A stretch of 64,000 nucleotides of DNA, taken from the NCBI GenBank assembly GCA_029379385.1, contig CM055611.1, positions 10,230,001 through 10,294,000 on the forward strand, in the 5' to 3' direction. A program made the position numbers and the translations under genes. The stretch comes from Quillaja saponaria. Its lineage: Eukaryota > Streptophyta > Magnoliopsida > Fabales > Quillajaceae. Of this stretch, positions 42,046 through 53,835 are shown piece by piece (position 1 is the stretch's first letter; each line of letters begins with the position of its first letter). Below the pieces are notes generated by a model, which was not told the DNA's origin, did not search any database, and saw only the letters and a program-made list of their open reading frames with translations.

Positions 42046-43210
42046 AGGCCGACAATCCAAGCCAATGATTTTGAAATTAAGTCAGCCAATCCAAATAATT
42101 TAGAAGATGGTGCAATTTTTGCATTTCCAAATGATGATTCGAACTCCCACCTTATAAGCTTTTTGCAGCTTTGTGACACTTTTAACATCAATGGAGTTTC
42201 AAATGATGCATTAAAGTTATGCCTTTTTCCTTTCTCACTTCAAGAAAAGGCCAAGAGTTGGCTACTTGCAATCCACCACTACTCTACCATAACGTAAGAA
42301 GAATTAAACCAAAAGTTTTTAGCAAAATTCTTTCCACCAGCCAAAACAGCCAAGTTGTAGAACGAAAGCACTTCTTCCATGCAACTTAAGTCAAAATCTC
42401 TTTATGAAGCGTGGGAAAGATTCAAGGAGTTGCTTAAAAGATGCCCCCACCATGCCTTACCAAAGTGGTTGTAAGTCCAAACCTTTTACAATAGTTTAGT
42501 GAGCCAAATAAGGACAATAATTGATGCAGTAACTAATGGAGCTTTAATAGGGAAAACCATTGATGAAGCATTTGAATTATTGGGAGAGATGGCTGCCAAT
42601 AATTATCAATAGCCTTCCAAAAGGTTGTCAATTAGAAAAGTAGCTGGAGTTCATGAGTTGGATGCCATTAGTGCATTAACTGAACAAATGGCTATCTTTT
42701 CAGAGAAAATTAACACCCTTGGAGAACAACCAAATAGAAGCCAAGCCATGGCTTGTGAGATTTGAAGGGATGCACATGCATGAAATTTATGCCCAAACAA
42801 CCATGAAGCTACAAATTATTTGAGCAATTACAATAAGTAGCAAGGTAATCCTTATTCCAACACCTATGATCCGCGGTGGTGAAACCACCCAAATTTTTCT
42901 TAGAATAATCAAGGGCAATCCAATGAAACAAAGCCCATTTATCCAATTGGTGTTCAGTTACAAGCATAAATTCTTGCACTTGAAAAGAAGCCAACTATTG
43001 AAGAATTATTTATGCAATACATATCCAAGACTAATTCCATAACCTAAAGCCAAGTAGCATCACTTAAGAACCTTGAAAATCAAATATGCCAGCTGGCTAA
43101 TGCCATTACAAGCTATCCTTAAGGTGTTTTACCTATTGATACTGTACCAAATCCAAGATAAGGGAATCCTAACATGGAGGATTGTAAAGTCATCACTCTA
43201 AGGAGTAGTA
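42046..43210 (+). pseudogene. Athila-like Gag
   Basis: Opens with RPTIQANDFEIK and runs through HLISFLQLCDTFNINGVSND and LKLCLFPFSLQEKAKSWLLA (open from 42016 to 42297), then after a stop FLAKFFPPAKTAKL, SLYEAWERFKELLKRCPHHA and IDEAFELLGEMAANNYQ, which are classic Athila Gag motifs. A zinc knuckle follows around 42755 (CEI*RDAHA*NLCP), where the second Cys codon has become TGA. It ends near KVITLRS (about 43190-43207), the usual Gag-protease linker. More than ten in-frame stops, mostly of CAA/CAG/CGA/TGC origin. Confidence 0.85.
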
Positions 43211-44310
43211 AAAAGTAGAAGAACCCCCTAAGCAAGTTGAAATTCCATCTAAGCAAGACAAGGAGGTAATTGTGAGTAGTAAAGAGGAGACTCAAGCTCC
43301 CAAAGAAAACACTCCTACAAATCTACCTTTACCTTTCTCTCAACGCCTTCAAAAGCCAAAGCTTGATAAGAAATTTAAAAATTTCTGGAGGTATTCAAGA
43401 AGCTTTACATTAGCATTCCTTTTCTGGATGCTCTTGAACAAATGGCTACATATGTCAAGTTTATGAAGGAAATATGCTCCAAGAAGTGCAAAATAGAGAA
43501 CCATAAAACTGTTGCTTTAACCAAAGAGTGTAGTGATATTCTCCAAAAGAAACTACTACCAAAGCTCAAAAATCTGGATAGTTTCAACGTACTAATTTTT
43601 ATTGGTAAGTTCTTTAGTGGTAGAGTTTTATGTGATTTGGGAGCAAGCATAAACATAATACCGTTCTCAATATTTCAAAAACTTAGACTTAAAAAAAAGG
43701 AAGATCAAGCTAACAAAAATGACCTTGCAATTAGTGGATCAATCACAAACTTATCCAAGAGGAATTATTGAAGATGTCCTAGTCAAAGTGGCTAAGTTAA
43801 TATCACCAGCTAACTTTTTCATTCTCAACATGGAGGAAGATAAGGAAGTCTCCATTATTTTGAGGAGATCATTCTTAGCCACCGATAGAACTCTCATTGA
43901 TGTACAAAAGGAGAACTTATCATGAGAGTTTAAGACCAAAAAGTAAAGTTTAATATCTTCAAGACTATGATGTTTCCTTTCCAAGCTGATGAATGTTATG
44001 CAATTGATGTTGTGCATGAAGCATAAATTAAAGGAGTTCAAGAAAAGATTACTCCTCTTGGCACAACATTACCTTTAAAGCACTCTTTAATTACTAGGCT
44101 ATCATCCTTGAAGACTACAAGCCCAATAAGAAAGAAAGCTGTTAATTGGTGGGATCAAATAATAGGGAAGCCAAAGATCTTAAAGGAGATTCCTAATGGA
44201 GATCATGCCATGGCCAATACAAGCTCAAGGCGAAAATACAAAAGGAATAGGAAGAGACTTATGAACTTTGAAGGAAAAAAAAATCTTCCTAAAGCCTACA
44301 GGGCTTAGGA
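43211..44310 (+). pseudogene. Athila-like protease region and pol N-terminal remnant
   Basis: Frames at 43272-43466 and 43442-43771 overlap by a shift. Motifs: LPLPFSQRLQKPKLDKKF, MATYVKFMKEICSKK, DILQKKLLPKLKNL, then SGRVLCDLGASINIIPFSIF, the retroviral-type aspartic protease loop with DLG (DSG/DLG are both seen in Athila), and after another shift LVKVAKLISPANFFILNMEE and IILRRSFLAT, the second protease loop (ILGRPFLAT in relatives, here RRS). 44108-44308 is a Lys-rich stretch of the linker. The reverse transcriptase that should follow is absent. Confidence 0.85.
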
Positions 44311-45904
44311 GGACTAGAGCTAAGCAGACAAAAGTCAAGCCGACAACTATAAATCAAGCCCTACCTGAGAGGCAACCCAAGCTCTTTAATTTTGCATCTT
44401 AGTTTTTAATTTGTCAGAATGTTTTTAATTAAGTTTTCATGTTTTTGTTATAGGTATAAGAGTCAAGCATCAAAATACAATTAACATGGTGAAAGGGGGC
44501 AAAAAACAGTATATTGGGCACCCTAACGCCATGAGAGCAGTGCAAAAAGGATAGCACCCCAATGTTAGAAAGCTAGCGCCTAGGCTCCAATAGGGAGCTT
44601 TAACCCACGGCTAGGGCACCTAGGTGCCCAAAAGCTGGTGTCACGGTGCCCCCAGTTCCCTAGTAAGCCCATTTTGCCTTTTTGACCTTTTTCAACTCCC
44701 TTTCAAGCTTGGACACTTCAAATACAACTTGGATAAGGAATTATGGTATTTATTCCTTGCTTAAATTCCATGAGTATTTCTATCCTTATTCATTTTGAAT
44801 ATTTTTAACATTAAGGACAATGTTCATCTTAAGTTTAAGGGTGTTTGGTATTTGATTGTTTTGTTTATTTTGATGTTTCATGCTTGTAATTTTTCTTAGG
44901 TTGTTTAGTTAGCCAAGATGTTATTATTCTTTTATGGTGAAATCCCTCATCCTATGATAATAGGTTAGTTTTCACATACTTTTAACATTCATGTTAATTT
45001 TTAGAGTTAGTAGCATTGTAGGATGTGATCTCTAACACCTTTATGCACTTGATCTTTTTCTTGTGAAGGTGTTGCTTAGTTAGAGACTTTTTATGTTTAG
45101 GAAGTTCATATTTAGTTAGGAACCTCATAAATTTGTTTGATTATCTCTTGAGGCGAAATCCTAGACAAAGCTAAGTTAGGTACATGATTTAGGCCATTTT
45201 TAGACTGTTTGAGCCTTTTTAATCTTATCTTGTTTTATTGTGTATCCTTAGCTACCCCACTGAGCCTATATTTCCTCTTGGTCATATATTCATAATGAAA
45301 AGAAACAAGTTTGGGGGTGTGGCATGAGTTGGGCAAGAAAGAAAAAAAAAAAAAAAAAAACAAAACAAAACAACAAAAAGAAAAAAAAGCATATGAAATT
45401 GGTGAAAAGAAAGAAAAAGTCAAATATAAGGGAGTTTGTGAGTTATGAAAAAGCTCTTTCAAGGTCTAGATTGATCTATGTGCTTAAGGTAACTTGAGCT
45501 TTAAAATTTTCTTTATCATACCATTACCCTAGCCTTATGTTACAAGCTTAATAAAAACCTATTGATCATTGACTTAGTGGAGTCTACATTATTGCAGTGA
45601 GAGTTGAAAAACACATTTATAGGTTTGAATGCTAAATAGGATTTACTTAGACATAAACTTATCCGGATTGCATACATTCCTTTGTTAAAAGATCATTACA
45701 CACTGGAAATCCATTTGAATTTGATACTTGCTTATAAATTGAATCATGAATTTGAGTGATACTAATGGTTGACATTTAATTAAGTTCATGTGAAGCTTTT
45801 GAGAGCATGTTGGGATTTCATTATGCTAGTATGATGTATCATTAAGCTATTAGTTTTTGTTTTTGTTTTTAGTTTTCTTTTGCTTAAGGAATAGAAAAAA
45901 TTTA
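44311..45904. other. Long non-coding tract of Athila 1
   Basis: Typical Athila post-pol region without RT or IN. Contains a first PPT-like CAAGTTTGGGGGTGTGG at about 45307-45323, an A-rich run (45341-45390), and blocks shared with the inverted element ('attgatcattgacttagtgg' near 45561 against about 52755-52775). Confidence 0.6.
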
Positions 45905-45916
45905 AGTTTGGGGGTT
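45905..45916 (+). other. Polypurine tract of Athila 1
   Basis: AGTTTGGGGGTT immediately before the TGATAACTC start of the 3' LTR; the inverted element has AAGCTTGGGGATG at the same place. Confidence 0.75.
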
Positions 45917-46835
45917 TGATAACTCTTGGAAATAGTTGTTTTACATTCTTTTACTCATATTAATTTATCTATGTTCTAAAGTTTTATTTGGTTTTTACTT
46001 AATTTTAGTTGAATTCCTAGTTGTGTACATATTATATTAGGATGTTGATTCCTAGTTGTTTTACGATTAGGATTTAGGTGTTTTATAGGAGTTCTAACTT
46101 GTGTTAACTTAGTCTTTATGGTTTGAAAGTCTAATACAAGAAGGAGTCCCATTGGAAGTCAAATTCGAGCTTAAATGCTCAAAACAAGCAAAATAGGAGA
46201 AACTATCGAAAAGTCCAATGACCCAACACCAGAAAACTGTAGCCCAAGCGCTAGGAATTTTCCCGGTAGGCACCGTGGTGCAAAAAGCTGAGGCCGTGGC
46301 GGACAAGCTACTGCCAAGTTGCCAAGCTTTGTCGATTTTTAAGGCCACGGCTTTGGGAAGCTTAGGTCATGGCACTGGCGTGATTCCTAATCCAAATTGA
46401 AGTGAGACTGAGGTTTTTTAGCCCATAAAGGAGGACTACCTTGAGGACTTATAGAAACAATTAGAGACACAAGTTAACAACATTTTTCCAGAGTATTAGA
46501 GCTTGTCAAAGGTACAAGGAAGCAAGAGGGGAAAGGATCGTAGGAGCTTGAAGATCTACAACCTTCATAGCTTTCTCTATTTTCTACTCCTTTATTTTTA
46601 TTGTATTCCTTTGATGTTTATAATTATTGAAACCATATTTACACTAAGTAGCATGGAGCTATTCTCTTTCTAGAATTGCAACTAGATCTTAACATGTAGC
46701 TTGACAATATTTTATCTATGGATTGCTTAGATTTTGGCATATGATTCATCTAATTTATTTTATGCTTAATGCTTCTAATTGATTATTCATCTCTTAGATT
46801 GAACTAGGAAACATAAAAGAACTAGAAAGCTAGTG
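45917..46835 (+). repeat. Athila 1 3' LTR, 3'-truncated
   Basis: Aligns with the first 0.9 kb of the 5' LTR; similarity ends after 'gaacta.aaag' at about 46830. What follows is the tail end of an inverted LTR, so the two LTRs abut tail to tail and no TSD can be defined. Confidence 0.8.
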
Positions 46836-47277
46836 TAATTTTGTTATGGACTTTATTAATGGAAGCACACGTACTGTTTAACAAATAATAAAGTGAAAAG
46901 TAGAGTTCATTTCAACGAGAAATTTCCTACTAATAATCGTTAAATACTAAAATTACTCAACTCTAACATTATCCAAACAAATGAAACTTTAAGATGAATG
47001 GCTAAATTAAGCTAACACAAATAAACTTAAGAATATAATGGAGAAAACCTAGAATTATAACTTCCCTCGACACTTCACTTGGATTATTAATATCTTATCA
47101 TGCTTAGTTATGGTACCGAATTATTAACCTATAGTTCCTATTAAATTATAAGTATCTTCTGAGTTAGTTATAATAATATCCTACTAACCAATTCACTATA
47201 TTTCTATGAGAATTAAGTTAAACAAGACTCATTAAAAGTAAACCTAACTTGGCTACACAAGGTATGAATATATGTTT

Positions 47278-47282
47278 CTATC
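47278..47282. repeat. Target-site duplication CTATC, left
   Basis: CTATC next to TGTCATAAC; repeated at 51456-51460. Removing the LTR and one copy restores a continuous Athila LTR across the join. Confidence 0.95.
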
Positions 47283-48839
47283 TGTCATAACTCGATATTG
47301 TAAAGTCAAGCTTTAAATGTAATATGTAAATTTTAGTTATTAAGTAACAAATATATGAACAAATTAAATAAATAGCAATATAATTAAGCATATTATAATC
47401 TGATTTCCTGGCATACATTTTAAAATTTTATGTATAATTTGTTGTTGGAAAACAAATAAAATTGGGAATCAAACAAAGTAAGTGGATGAAAAAAAAATTA
47501 ATATATGTATACACATAGAATTAAGCTACACCACAAACTCAAGAATTGACTTTGACTCTACTTTTTGAATTTTTATTTTATTTTCTTTATCTTTTATTTC
47601 CTTTCTTGCTTCCTTTTTCTTGGACCGATTTCCTCTGTTATTTCAGCTCCTTCACCAAGGGTTCTAGATTTTTCTATTTTTTCCTTGTGGCAGCAAAGAG
47701 TGAGAGATTATTTTCCCCCTTTGCCGTGTATGGCTTTCTCTTCTTTGGTGGTGTCTGCTTGTTCCTCAACTTAGCCCCGTGTGTGTGTTTCTTTATTCCC
47801 AGTCATGCACCTAAATTCCTTGTGTGAGCTTCCGTGAGGGTATGTAAGAGTGGAAGCCAAGATAAAGCTACGGAGTAGCAGCAATAAGGGTTTGAGTTGC
47901 TGCTGAGTGCACCTTTAATCATGCCTTGTTTCAGCCATTCTGATTGATTAAGTGATGCCAATCCTTGCTCAAACTTATCCAACCGTGAAGAGGAAATTGG
48001 AGGGCAGTAGCCCTGTTTTGGACAAGCAAAGACCTTAGCCTCCCTTCCCTTGAAAAAACTGGCCACACCAACTCTTTTTTTTTAGCCTTGGCATGTCTCT
48101 TTTTCGGTTAAGCAATAACTTCAGTTTCCTCCTTCAAGTTTGTTTACTGTTTCCTTGTTAGTTAGTTTCCTATATTCCTTGGTTTTATTAAGGATTCTTG
48201 CTTTCTTGAAGCTAATTATTATTTCTTTGATTCTTGTATGTAAAGTTGATGTAAAACCTTGAGTGGGATTTGAATGTGGAGTAGTATTGAAGGTAACTAT
48301 AAGTTGGTAAGTATGTTAATGAAGGATGAAGTATTGATTTGTTATTAAGTTTTCCTAATTCAAGATTGTAATAGCCCTTAAATGATTAAATTAACTTGAA
48401 AGCTAATGTTAGAAGTATACAAAATGTTGAATTTAATTGACTAAGGTTAGCACTATTAGTAGATATATATATATACACAAGTAAGGAAATTAGATGCCTT
48501 TAAGATGTTTTCTAAAATTTTTAAAACAAAATAGTAGTATTATAATGAATAAAATATAGCATATTCAAATCTTAGAGATAGGGGTTATTGGAATTGGAAT
48601 AGAAAGGGTTCATGAAAATCGGGTAGTTCAGGTATTTTATAGACTAAATTAATTTATGAGTTCTAAAGAAAAAGTATAGTTTAAGGTCTTAGGATAATAT
48701 CTTGAAAGTTTCGTAACCTAACTCAGGATATATTTATCGTTAGAGCTATTGGACTGCAGTTGGGTCCATGCAGGAATTTAAGGTAAGTTTCAGTCAGTCC
48801 AAGGGACTTTGTCAAGAGTTGTGCTTTGAATTAACAGGA

Positions 48840-48847
48840 CCTCTAAA
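48840..48847. repeat. 8-bp target-site duplication CCTCTAAA, left
   Basis: Identical to 49623-49630; eight base pairs is the hAT length. Confidence 0.92.
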
Positions 48848-49622
48848 CAAGGAGCTAAAATTCGTTTCGAGATACCGTTTTGATAAGTCCAGAAACAGAA
48901 ATGATTAGAGAAACAGTATAAAAACAGTATGGAAACTCTAATTTTTGTGGAAACACATGAAAATATATATTAAAATACATATTATAATAAGTATAAGTAT
49001 CAAACATTATTAATTTAGTACATAAGATACTATTAAATACACAACAAAGTAAAATTCTAAACATAGACATACAAATTAAAGAAAATATCAAATTATAATC
49101 ACATCCAACCAATAATGGGGTGGCTTGCAGGTGCTCAACCCATATTTAATGAATTTTTTTTTTATTTGAACCAACATTTATATGTCTTAAATTTTAATAT
49201 CATTCATCACTAAGTTAAACTAAATTAATACAAAGTATTTATATAAAAGTAAATAAATAAATAAAAGACCAAGAAACCAAACATTGGGCGAAATCCTAAA
49301 AAAAATTATCTTCGCTAAATTATACCATCTGAATATGCATCAAATAAAATAAAATAAAAATAAAATTGAAATCCTAAAATTTGAAGAGAACTAGAGACAA
49401 AACTTTAGATTTTTAAATTTTGAAAATGCCATGTTTTTGTCAACCTGTTTCGTATAAAAAAGATGGAAATGACCATGTTTTATGTGGAAACAACCCCGTT
49501 TTGTGTGGAAACGCCTCCGTTTTGTATGGAAACGGTGGTCGCGTTTCTGTAAGTGAGTTTTGTTTCGGGTAGTGTGGAAACGAAAACGTTTCGCACGTTT
49601 CGGCACGAATTTTTAAACCTTG
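48848..49622. mobile_element. Non-autonomous hAT-type MITE, 775 bp
   Basis: Left end CAAGGAGCTAAAATTCG and right end, reverse-complemented, CAAGGTTTAAAAATTCG form imperfect terminal inverted repeats. It is flanked by perfect CCTCTAAA duplications and sits within the 47.3-51.5-kb solo LTR. Inside the right end is a short tandem array of about 22 bp ('tccgttttgtatggaaacg' type units, about 49460-49560) of GTTT/AAAC-rich units, typical of hAT subterminal repeats. No transposase. The minus-strand ORF at 49391-49606 is only a translation of this array. Confidence 0.88.
49440..49565. repeat. Subterminal tandem repeats of the MITE
   Basis: Three to four units of about 22 bp ending in 'tgtggaaac' or 'tatggaaac', then 'gtttcgcacgtttcgg' further right. 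Possible transposase binding sites by analogy with other hAT elements. Confidence 0.7.
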
Positions 49623-49630
49623 CCTCTAAA
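49623..49630. repeat. 8-bp target-site duplication CCTCTAAA, right
   Basis: Identical to 48840-48847. Confidence 0.92.
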
Positions 49631-51455
49631 TAATAATTGTTCCTAATAAATGAAAAATATCAATCTTTACAGGTTTTAATCTCATGTTATGTATATTTCA
49701 GAAGTGTTGGAAGTCATGGTTATGATTTTTAGGTTCTAAATTGAACTTATTTTGGTGTAACTGGGTTTAGAGTGTTTTAAAGAATGAATTAGGAGAAGGG
49801 TGATGAAGATGAATTGTTTCTAACATCTTGATAAACTAGACTAGAATATTTCATAGTTGAATTCCTAAGTAGAAGAATTTTATAAGCATTGGAATCCGAG
49901 GTTGGCAACTAGAAATTGTCTAAGTGCCTTGTTTGTGTTCATGTGAGGATCTGAGTGGGTTCAAGTCTAATTCTAGGAGAAGTTTCTAAATACGAAAGAT
50001 AGCTAACTTCCAAATGATGTTTGGACTTCGTTTTACCAAATTTGGTTAAGTATATAAGTTGGAATCAAACATATCTCAAAGATGGTTGTGAAAATACTTA
50101 AGAGGGGATAACTTTAAATAAATCAATTAAACTTAATATCTATAGATTTTTGTAATTAAAAGGTTATAATCTATAAAATTGAAAAACTAAGTAATACTTG
50201 GAAATTTTAATTGCAGCTCCGAAAAGTGTTGTTGAGCCAATGATATGCATGAACATAAGAGGAAATGATGAGCAAGATCAGTAAATAGTGAGTGCATAAA
50301 TGCTACCTTTTGGTTGCTAGATTAATATGCGTATTTGTTATGTATATTTGAATAGATATGTTTATATGGAAGCATAAGCATATATAGTGTTTCATTAAGT
50401 TGTTTGAATTGTCTTGACTTCTGATAAGGGCAAATAAAAATGCTTTTCTTTCTGAAATGATTTTTACTTCTGAAATAGAATCCAGATGCACCTAGGATAT
50501 TTTGATTTGATTATTTGACACTAACTAAAAATATTTGAGTAACTCAACCTCGAGGGTGGATTTGTGAAGAGCTATAATTTTTCAGGAATTTCGTATTTCA
50601 ATGATTCTGTATATATATTTATGTTTAGTGTGCTGGCACAAAAATTGCTAAGAAGGGAGAATTTCTGTGCGGTGTACAGGTGCTTAGTTACTCTATTTGC
50701 CCTTTGTATGCTTTGAGTATTTTAATTGTTTTGTTTAAATTGTGAATTCTGAACATCCTAATTGATTTATTCATCTTGTGTATTATGTAAATTGTGATTA
50801 ATTGATTCTACTATAATTATATGTACGTACGTGTATCATTGAACTAAGATATGAAACATAGCTATATGAGATTATTTAATTTAAATGTGTTCTTATGCTA
50901 GTACCCTTTAAGTATGTTTTTCCACTCACGAAGTCTAGGGGACTCATCACTCTTTTGTTGATATTTTTTTAGTAACAAGAGCTCAAAGAACAGCAATCAG
51001 TAGTACTTAGCTTGCCAATTATATGGCGGCAAGATATGCATTTGAGATGGCAAACTTGAAGCCAAAAGATGAGATTTTGCAGTCACTTAGGGCTGGGTGT
51101 CTGATTTCGTATTGCATTATAATTCAGTTCATTTGTTATTGTGATATAAAACAAAGCGGAGCTCTTTGGTTATATTGTTATTGTTGTTACCTGGTTGAAT
51201 GTAACCAGGAATTGTATGTTTGTTTTTTGGACATGTTCAAGTTTACAAGGACCATCTGCCCAAATTTTTAATAAATTGTTATATATTTTAGTAAATAAAC
51301 AATTGTAGTTAACTTGACTTTTCTTTTCTTTTTTAAACTTTCATGCTTTGGTTTAGTTAAAAGTTGTAAATTTTTCTTTATCTTGGAGTCAAGGGTTTAC
51401 AGAGGTATGGTTACCCATTCCTCTAGCCAGTCATGACTCCGTGTGGGGTATGACA

Positions 51456-51460
51456 CTATC
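51456..51460. repeat. Target-site duplication CTATC, right
   Basis: Identical to 47278-47282. Confidence 0.95.
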
Positions 51461-52416
51461 CTAAATATTTATCAAATTCAAACAAACATGTGAATAAATT
51501 CAAACAAGTATTATCTCACTCAAGACTAAATCTAAATTTTGCTCATCAAGGTTCCTTTAGTTTACCTATTCAATCTAAAAGATGGTAAATCAATTAGAAG
51601 CATTAAGCATAGAATGTAATAAATAACTTATGTACCAAACCCAAAACAATCAATAAATAACATAAAATCAAGCTACATGTTGAGTTTTGTTGCAAACCTA
51701 GATAGAAAACTACTACATGTTACTTATTGTAAACATGGATTCAAATAATGAAAACATTAAGTTGAAAAAAGAAAAGTAAAGAAGGAGTAAAATAATAGAA
51801 AATTGATAGGTTGTCAGTCTTCAATTTTCAACCATCCAAGCTCCTCTGACTCTTTGCACTCTTGATCACCTTCAAATCTCCAGAACTTCTTAGTAAACTT
51901 GTGTATATTGTATCCCCCAAGCTATTCCTTTTTAAAGAAGCTTTAAAACCCTCAATTTGAGTTTAATTTGGACTAGAAATCAAGCCATCGTCATGCCTAT
52001 GCTTTTCTGTGCCCTGGCACAGAAAATTATAGAGAACCATCATGTTAAGCACCTAGGCACTGGTTTTCTGGCTCCTAGGCTCCAATTGCTCTAATAGCTT
52101 ATTGTCTTGTGCAATTTTTGCTGCTGTTGCGCCCATTTTCCATGGCTGTGGAGCTCGATGTGTAGGAAATCCTTATTCCCTTCTAATTTAATTTCAAAGA
52201 GGTCTTCTTTACACATTAAACCTTGAAAACATAAAAACTAAGTTAAGAATGAATGTAACTTTTATTTAAAGGCTAAATCCGAAGCACACTCAATTAGGAA
52301 TCAACATTCTAAAACAATATAAGCTCAAGTAAGCAAAAATCAAACTAAAACTCAAGAACATAGACCATAATATTAATCAAAAGGATATGTAATAATTTTA
52401 TTTCAAAGACTTATCA
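51461..52416 (-). repeat. Athila 2 3' LTR, 5' portion
   Basis: On the minus strand it starts TGATAAGTC at 52416 and shows the same landmarks as the Athila 1 LTRs in the same order, up to the CTATC target. It continues at 47277-46836 on the other side of the solo LTR, giving a total of about 1.4 kb for this LTR. Confidence 0.85.
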
Positions 52417-53159
52417 CATCCCCAAGCTTAAGGTTTTGCTAGTCCTTAAGTAAAAGTAAAACTAAAACACAAAAGAAACGAATAGTCAAAGATGCATCAT
52501 ACTAGAATAGTAATATCCCTAACATGCGCTCAAAAGTTTTACATTTAACTTAATGTCAACTATAAGTATCACTCAAATTGATGCTTCAATTCAAGAGCAA
52601 GAAAAAATTCAAATGAATTTCCATTTTGTGTGTGTATGATCTTTAAGCAAAGAAATACATGCAATTCGAATAAGTTTGTATCTTTTTACAATCCAACTTA
52701 GCACTCAAACCCTATTAGTTTGCTTTTCAACTCTCTCTCCACTAATGTAGACTACCAATAAGTCAATGATCAATAGGTCCTTATGAAGCTTGTAATGTAG
52801 GCTAGGGTAACGATGTTATAAAGGAAATTTTAATGCTTAAGTTACCCTGAGCACATAGATCACTCTAGAACCTTGAAGAGCTTTTTTTTTACTACCCAAA
52901 CAATAACCACTTGGCTTACTCTTTTCTTTTCACCACTTCATATATTTTTCTACTTTGCTTTGCTTTGCTTTTTCTTTTTCTTTTGCCCAACCCCAAACTT
53001 ATTTCTTTTTGCTATGAATATGATGATGATCAAGAGGAACAAATTTATATACTCATTATTTATATTTTTTTTTTCCAATAATTCCAACATTTCCTCCTTT
53101 TCTTAAGATAGCTCAATATATTCCTAGAATAATCAACATGTCTAAGAGTAAGGGTTCAA

Positions 53160-53835
53160 AAAATTAAACTGAATCAAAATGGTGAATCTTCTTGAATACT
53201 TCCAGAAATTTCTTGAATTGTATGTCATATTTCGGTTTTTGGAAGCATTAAGACAAAGGTAGAGGTGGGTGCATAGGATTTTCTTGTCTCCTTATTGTCA
53301 TTCATAATTTCCTCCTCATCTTGCTTGTTTGGGATTTCAGCTTGAATAAGAGGTTCTTCTACATTTTTACCACTCCTTAAGGTGATAGCCTTGTAATGCT
53401 CTGTGTTATTTGACTTCGTATCATTAGGTAGAGAACCTTGGATGGCTTGTAAAAGCATTGGCCAGGTAGCCTATTTGAGTCTCAAAGGTCCAAAGTGAAG
53501 ACGTTTGGCTTTAAATTATGGAATCCGTCTTGGATATGTATTGCATAAACAAATCTTCAATTGATGGATTCTTTTCAAGTGTAAGAATTTTTGCTTATGA
53601 CTGAAATCCAAGTGGATAAACATGCTTTACTTCATTGGATTGCCCTTGATTGCACCAAGAAAAGTTTGTGTGATTTTCTCCACCCTAGATTATAGTTATT
53701 GGGTAATGAGTAACCTTGCTACCTATTGTAGTTGTCGACAATGTATGTTGCTTTAAAATTATTTGGGCAAAGGCTACTAGCATATGCATCCCTAAAAAGC
53801 TCACAAGCAATGACTTGGCTTCTCGTGGGATCGAC
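53160..53835 (-). pseudogene. Athila 2 Gag remnant
   Basis: Minus strand. Readable motifs: SIEDLFMQYISKTDSI (about 53550-53500), AIQGSLPNDT, EHYKAITLRSGKNVEEPLI (53400-53340, the Gag-protease linker) and FLEVFKKIHHF (about 53210). It parallels 42740-43430 of element 1 with independent stops and frame changes. The open stretch 53458-53225 (77 codons) is the best-preserved part. Truncated on the right at about 53835, where family B sequence starts. Confidence 0.75.

Larger units (their letters stand above)
40900..46835 (+). mobile_element. Athila-like Ty3/gypsy element 1, pol-deleted
   Basis: Direct LTR copies at 40900 (TGATAATTC) and 45917 (TGATAACTC). Between them lie a decayed gag, a protease domain, a long non-coding tract, and AAGTTTGGGGGTT as PPT. 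No reverse transcriptase, RNase H or integrase sequence was found between 44.3 and 45.9 kb, so the element is a deletion derivative or a non-autonomous family member. The conserved 'actataaatcaagccctacctgagaggcaaccc' segment (about 44347-44379) joins directly after the protease region. The 5' LTR is fused to gag without a PBS. The 3' LTR is truncated at about 46835 where an inverted element starts. Confidence 0.85.
47283..51455 (+). repeat. Tekay/Del-like solo LTR (copy 6) with TSD
   Basis: Starts TGTCATAACTC and ends GGGGTATGACA, so its termini are TGTCAT/ATGACA inverted repeats, flanked by CTATC on both sides. It is 4173 bp, of which 783 bp are a hAT MITE and its duplicated target, leaving about 3.39 kb. 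Body landmarks: 'agatgcacctaggatattttg' (about 50485), 'ctagtaccctttaagtatg' with 'tccactcac' (about 50905-50930), the 'gcggagctc' box (about 51155) and the 'acagaggtatggttaccc' end. This is the best-defined copy of the family and fixes its ends. Small ORFs inside (for example 47546-47827) have no resemblance to known proteins. Confidence 0.93.
46836..53835 (-). mobile_element. Athila-like element 2, inverted, 5'-truncated, interrupted
   Basis: Reads on the minus strand. Its 3' LTR (52416 leftwards to 46836) is split by the Tekay solo LTR at 47283-51455. The PPT AAGCTTGGGGATG lies at 52417-52430. A non-coding tract of about 0.7 kb and a gag remnant (53835-53160) follow to the right, after which family B repeat begins. 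Protease and pol are absent. Same family as element 1 by LTR, PPT, non-coding tract and Gag similarity. Confidence 0.8.

Noticed and set aside
49391..49606. Lys/His-rich minus-strand ORF of 71 codons
   Set aside because: Translation of the MITE's 22-bp tandem repeats.
51023..51271. 82-codon ORF near the end of the Tekay-like solo LTR
   Set aside because: Not conserved in the other LTR copies and no known similarity; chance ORF.
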